From NCBI RefSeq assembly GCF_002847505.1, contig NZ_MXAV01000026.1, forward strand, positions 1-40,212: a stretch of 40,212 nt of DNA, written 5' to 3'. The translations under genes and the position numbers were made by a program. The notes under the pieces were generated by a model. It saw nothing but the letters and a program-made list of their open reading frames with translations. It searched no databases and had not been told where the DNA came from. Positions 37,838 through 40,212 of the stretch are shown piece after piece. Source of the stretch: Acidithiobacillus marinus (GTDB taxonomy: Bacteria; Pseudomonadota; Gammaproteobacteria; Acidithiobacillales; Acidithiobacillaceae). Position 1 is the stretch's first letter. Each line of letters opens with the position of its first letter.

Positions 37838-38288
37838 GGTTTTTGTGCTCCCAAAGGCATGCCTACGGCCTGGCTGAGTTGTGCCAGTGCCACATAACTG
37901 CTGACCAGATTCTGAATGAGGGTGTATCGGGCCTGAGCCAGAGTGGATTCTGCCAGCAGGACATCCTGGATGGTGGCTTGACCCACCCGATATTGAGCCT
38001 GGACCACTTCCAGCGCCTTTTCGGCATTTTGCAGGCCGCTGCGAGCTCCCGGCCAGGCAGCTGTGGCCCCCTGAAAATTATGATAATCCTGCCAGACGAT
38101 GCTCTCGGTACTGTTGCGGCTGGCAGCGAGATTGGCTTCCGCCTGATCACGCAGGGCTTCGTTCTGGCGAATCTGATAATGATTATTAAAGCCGGTGAAC
38201 AGGGGGATAGTCAGCGTAAAACCGACCGTCCAGGTGTCGCTGGGTTTGAAACCGCCCTGAAACAGATAGCCATAAGAGCTGCTCACCC
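37834..38288 (-). pseudogene. TolC-family outer membrane efflux protein, 5' part lost to an insertion sequence
   Basis: About 150 C-terminal residues of a TolC/NodT-like channel remain: a beta-strand region (GFTLTIPLFTGF), the long helical coiled coil and YRVGQATIQDVLLAESTLAQARY, the typical second repeat. A whole protein would have about 420-480 residues. A GTG at 38286 could start translation, but upstream in frame a stop occurs at 38299-38301, within the insertion-sequence end. Signal peptide and the first repeat are missing, so no channel can form. The rest of the gene should lie on the far side of the element, outside the window, if the insertion was simple. Confidence 0.88.
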
Positions 38289-38485
38289 CAGGGCTCCGTC
38301 AAGCTCGCCAGATATAGTAGCAGAGGTTTTCGCCACTGATTTTAATGGTGGTTTGAAGGGGCTATAGTTGGTGGAAATGCGGCATTTTCAGGCGATTTTG
38401 GGTGCAGAATCGTGAATGGGGTGGCTGACGGACGCAGCTCGCCCTCCGGAGCTATTCTCGGATAGGTAAACCCCGTGGTGGCGCC

Positions 38486-38921
38486 TCAGTATCCGAGTTG
38501 GCGGAGCGTTTTGTGCGCGCTGGCGGCGAAATCCCGGCACGCTTTGGCGATATTCTTGACGCCAGTGAGACGCATAATGCTCATGGCCAGTTCGCGCAAG
38601 GTCGCCATCATATGGGGACCGTTCTGGGTACGGACTTGGGAGAGGTCCTCGTGGAAAGTCACATCGCGGACATGATGGTTCCGGTTTTCAATTTCCCAGT
38701 GACCACGGGCCAAGCCCAACAGATTTTCGGGCGTGGCACGATCCGGGGTCAGGCTGGTGAGTCCGAAGGCATAATCATCCCGAATCGTGCCCTCTTTGCT
38801 GTTGATGGTGGAGCGTTGGATCAGGAAAGCTTGTCCGACATGCGGAAAATGGAGGCCGGTTGCCCGGGTGGCGACGATGATTTTGCGGTATTCAAAGCGG
38901 CCATGCCCGACCTCTGTGGTT
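38486..38921 (-). pseudogene. C-terminal part of the ISAs1 transposase in a shifted frame
   Basis: After the stop at 38922-38924 the same protein continues in the +1 frame: ETTEVGHGRFEYRKIIV, then LHFPHVGQAFLIQRS, DDYAFGLTSL, GLARGHWEIENRNHHVRDV and SQVRTQNGPHMMATLREL, ending at a TGA at 38486. These blocks are the standard ISAs1 C-terminus. The third catalytic acid, the Glu of WEIEN (38687-38689), sits here. An extra base near 38921-38933 explains the split. Without recoding, the transposase is inactive. Confidence 0.85.
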
Positions 38922-40187
38922 TCAGCGTTGAGGGGGAAAATCGCCCCAAGGGAGGCACGTCAGACGGTCGCGGAGTTTTCGTTGATTGCCTTTGACGGCG
39001 GTGAAGAGATAATCGGCTTTCTTGTCTTCGACGAGGAAGCGGGCGGTCTCCCGCTGGGTATGCAGGGCATCGGCGGTGACGACCTTGCCCGCGATGTTGA
39101 CGTCCTGGAGCAGGTTGCGCAGTTCTGGAATTTCGTTGGTTTTCCGGGCGATTTCTTTTTGCGCGATGGTGGCCCCCTGTCCATGCAGGAACGCGCTGAG
39201 CAGATGCACCTGAGCGCCGTCTGCGCGTGCGGCCCCTTTGAGGACTTTGCCATCGACGGCCACCGCTTCAAAGCCCGCCGTACCCAGTAGCCAGGCGCCG
39301 ATCGCCGCATCCAGCGCCTCCACATCGGCCCCTTGCAAGACGCGCCGGATGGTCGGTTCGGAGGGGGCGAGGTAGCGCTTGGTTTTGGGATCGAATCGGG
39401 CGCGGATGCGCTTCAATTGAGCCTGGGTCAAGCGACCGCCCCACTCGGCGATGGCGGCATAACTTTCGGCCCGCGTCAGGACAGCGGCCACGGCCACCGT
39501 CAGGATGGCCGGGAGGGGATGCTGCTTGCCTAGTTTGCTGCGGGTATCGGGAAGGCGGAAAAAGATTTGGCGCAAGCCTTCCATTTGCGCGTCGCTCAAC
39601 GTCACGGTTTGCATGGGGGTATGGGTCCATTCGAGTTGGGGCTGCGGCTGGGCCAACCAGGCCCGCGCCTGTGGATGGAGAGGAAAGAGCAGAAGACGTT
39701 TAGGTTGGCCGTGGTGGACATAGCCACCACCGGGACGGCGGGCGAAGCCCTTGGTTCCGCCGACATCCACCCAGTTGGCGGCCCGGTAGCAGGCACCGGT
39801 AAAACGGGGGGATTCCACAAAGGTCTCAGCCAGCACGATGGGATGCCCATAGACGGATTGCCAGTCCGCAGAGAGCCTGTGCAGGTTCAGCGCCAGAATA
39901 CGGGACGCCAGATTCGGGAAGGATTCTCCGGGCAGGATCAGAAAACGGGCATTGTTGGCGATGAGATGCAAGCGCTGGCGGCGCAAGATCCAGGACCAGC
40001 CGATCCACCGATCCCGCGCCTGGCATTGAAAAGCGGCGGCATGCCAGCCCAGTAACGCTACCCAGCGACCATCGAGCGTAGCCACATAGCGCAGGTTACG
40101 GCCCGCCAAGGTGCGAAAGCCCCGGTAGTGATACGTTTGCATCAGCGTATTCCAGCGTTCCCGCTCCGTGGGCAGGATGGGTCGCAC
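38922..40187 (-). CDS. DruA-like (DUF4338) domain fused to ISAs1-type transposase, C-terminally truncated by frameshift
   Basis: Residues about 1-170 form a DUF4338/DruA-like domain: LRYVATLDGRWVALLGW, ARDRWIGW, NNARFLILP, PNLASRILAL, ETFVESPRFTGACYRAANW. Residues about 195-290 resemble the ISAs1 N-terminal region (KQHPLPAILTVAVAAVL, ESYAAIAEWG). The DDE core follows, with D312 (VAVDGKVLKG) and D373 (VTADALHTQRE), up to FPPQR, where an in-frame TGA stops it. The GTG at 40187 is only a possible start; the frame is open to the window edge (40212). DruA is known from Druantia anti-phage systems, and DUF4338 is also seen with transposases; no druB-E genes are present here, so this is a transposon protein and not a Druantia operon. 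Confidence 0.85.
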   Translation of the reverse strand: MRPILPTERERWNTLMQTYHYRGFRTLAGRNLRYVATLDGRWVALLGWHAAAFQCQARDRWIGWSWILRRQRLHLIANNARFLILPGESFPNLASRILALNLHRLSADWQSVYGHPIVLAETFVESPRFTGACYRAANWVDVGGTKGFARRPGGGYVHHGQPKRLLLFPLHPQARAWLAQPQPQLEWTHTPMQTVTLSDAQMEGLRQIFFRLPDTRSKLGKQHPLPAILTVAVAAVLTRAESYAAIAEWGGRLTQAQLKRIRARFDPKTKRYLAPSEPTIRRVLQGADVEALDAAIGAWLLGTAGFEAVAVDGKVLKGAARADGAQVHLLSAFLHGQGATIAQKEIARKTNEIPELRNLLQDVNIAGKVVTADALHTQRETARFLVEDKKADYLFTAVKGNQRKLRDRLTCLPWGDFPPQR

Positions 40188-40212
40188 CTGAACACGGTGC
40201 AGGCTGGCTTGC

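Larger units (their letters stand above)
38289..40212 (-). mobile_element. ISAs1-type insertion sequence with DruA-like domain, far end outside window
   Basis: The element begins near 38289 with CAGGGCTCCGTCAAGCTC, which resembles ISAs1/H-repeat ends (CAGG...CCGTCAAG, from memory), exactly where TolC homology stops. About 200 non-coding bases (38289-38485) precede the end of the transposase gene; I see only short inverted repeats there. The gene then fills the rest of the window. The other end and the target duplication cannot be seen, so the boundary at 38289 is an inference of a few bases' precision. Confidence 0.75.

Noticed and set aside
38915-38940. Programmed -1 frameshifting at T TTT CCC
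   Set aside because: The heptamer fits the -1 pattern, but the downstream coding frame is +1 relative to the upstream one, so -1 slipping would not restore the protein.
38922-40212. A Druantia defence system
   Set aside because: Only a DruA-like domain is present, and it is fused to a transposase. None of the large druB-E genes is in the window.

Overview
The window looks like chromosomal DNA of a chemolithoautotrophic gammaproteobacterium-like acidophile, most probably an Acidithiobacillus (A. ferrooxidans group). This is an inference. It rests on a Calvin-cycle operon that runs directly into trpEGDC, an arrangement I know from the A. ferrooxidans cbb3 operon; on a 404-residue ISL3 transposase of the size I remember for ISAfe1; and on a fairly high GC content. 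Genes are densely packed, and no stretch outside the terminal mobile elements exceeds about 200 bases without a gene.

Left accessory region (1-6230, all + strand). The window opens inside an ISL3 element (to 1282) that has cut a Ski2-like helicase gene in two; only the 3' part (1283-2881) is visible. Next come a complete type I restriction subunit hsdR (2891-5827) and a YgjP-like metallopeptidase (5824-6183). The methylase and specificity genes are not in the window. The region abuts the 3' end of a tRNA-Met(CAT) gene (6231-6307, - strand), the classic position of an integrated island.

Core region (6380-36000, mostly - strand). A four-gene run encodes a thioredoxin-like ferredoxin, an alpha/beta hydrolase and a NodI/NodJ-type ABC exporter. 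coq7 lies on the + strand, followed by a convergent osmC-rrf2 pair. The centrepiece is a thirteen-gene co-directional run (24996 down to 10836): suhB, cbbF(glpX), cbbT, cbbG, cbbK, pyk, cbbA, cbbE, cbbZ, trpE, trpG, trpD, trpC. It supplies most of the Calvin cycle apart from RuBisCO and phosphoribulokinase, plus lower glycolysis, glycolate-phosphate salvage and tryptophan synthesis from chorismate. Many junctions overlap or nearly overlap, which indicates translational coupling. Beyond it are rsmE (+), corA, an MFS transporter, ppk2, ispH (+), rmuC, mscL with a C-terminal zinc ribbon, and a cysteine-rich lipoprotein of unknown function.

Right end (33630-40212, - strand). This is an RND efflux operon (outer membrane factor, adaptor, pump) whose outer-membrane gene is broken by an insertion sequence starting near 38289. 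The element runs out of the window. Its transposase joins an N-terminal DruA-like (DUF4338) domain to an ISAs1-type DDE domain, and a frameshift separates the last catalytic residue from the rest. This fusion is the most unusual object in the window. Both window ends are therefore mobile elements that have disrupted a gene: a probable defence helicase on the left and an efflux component on the right.
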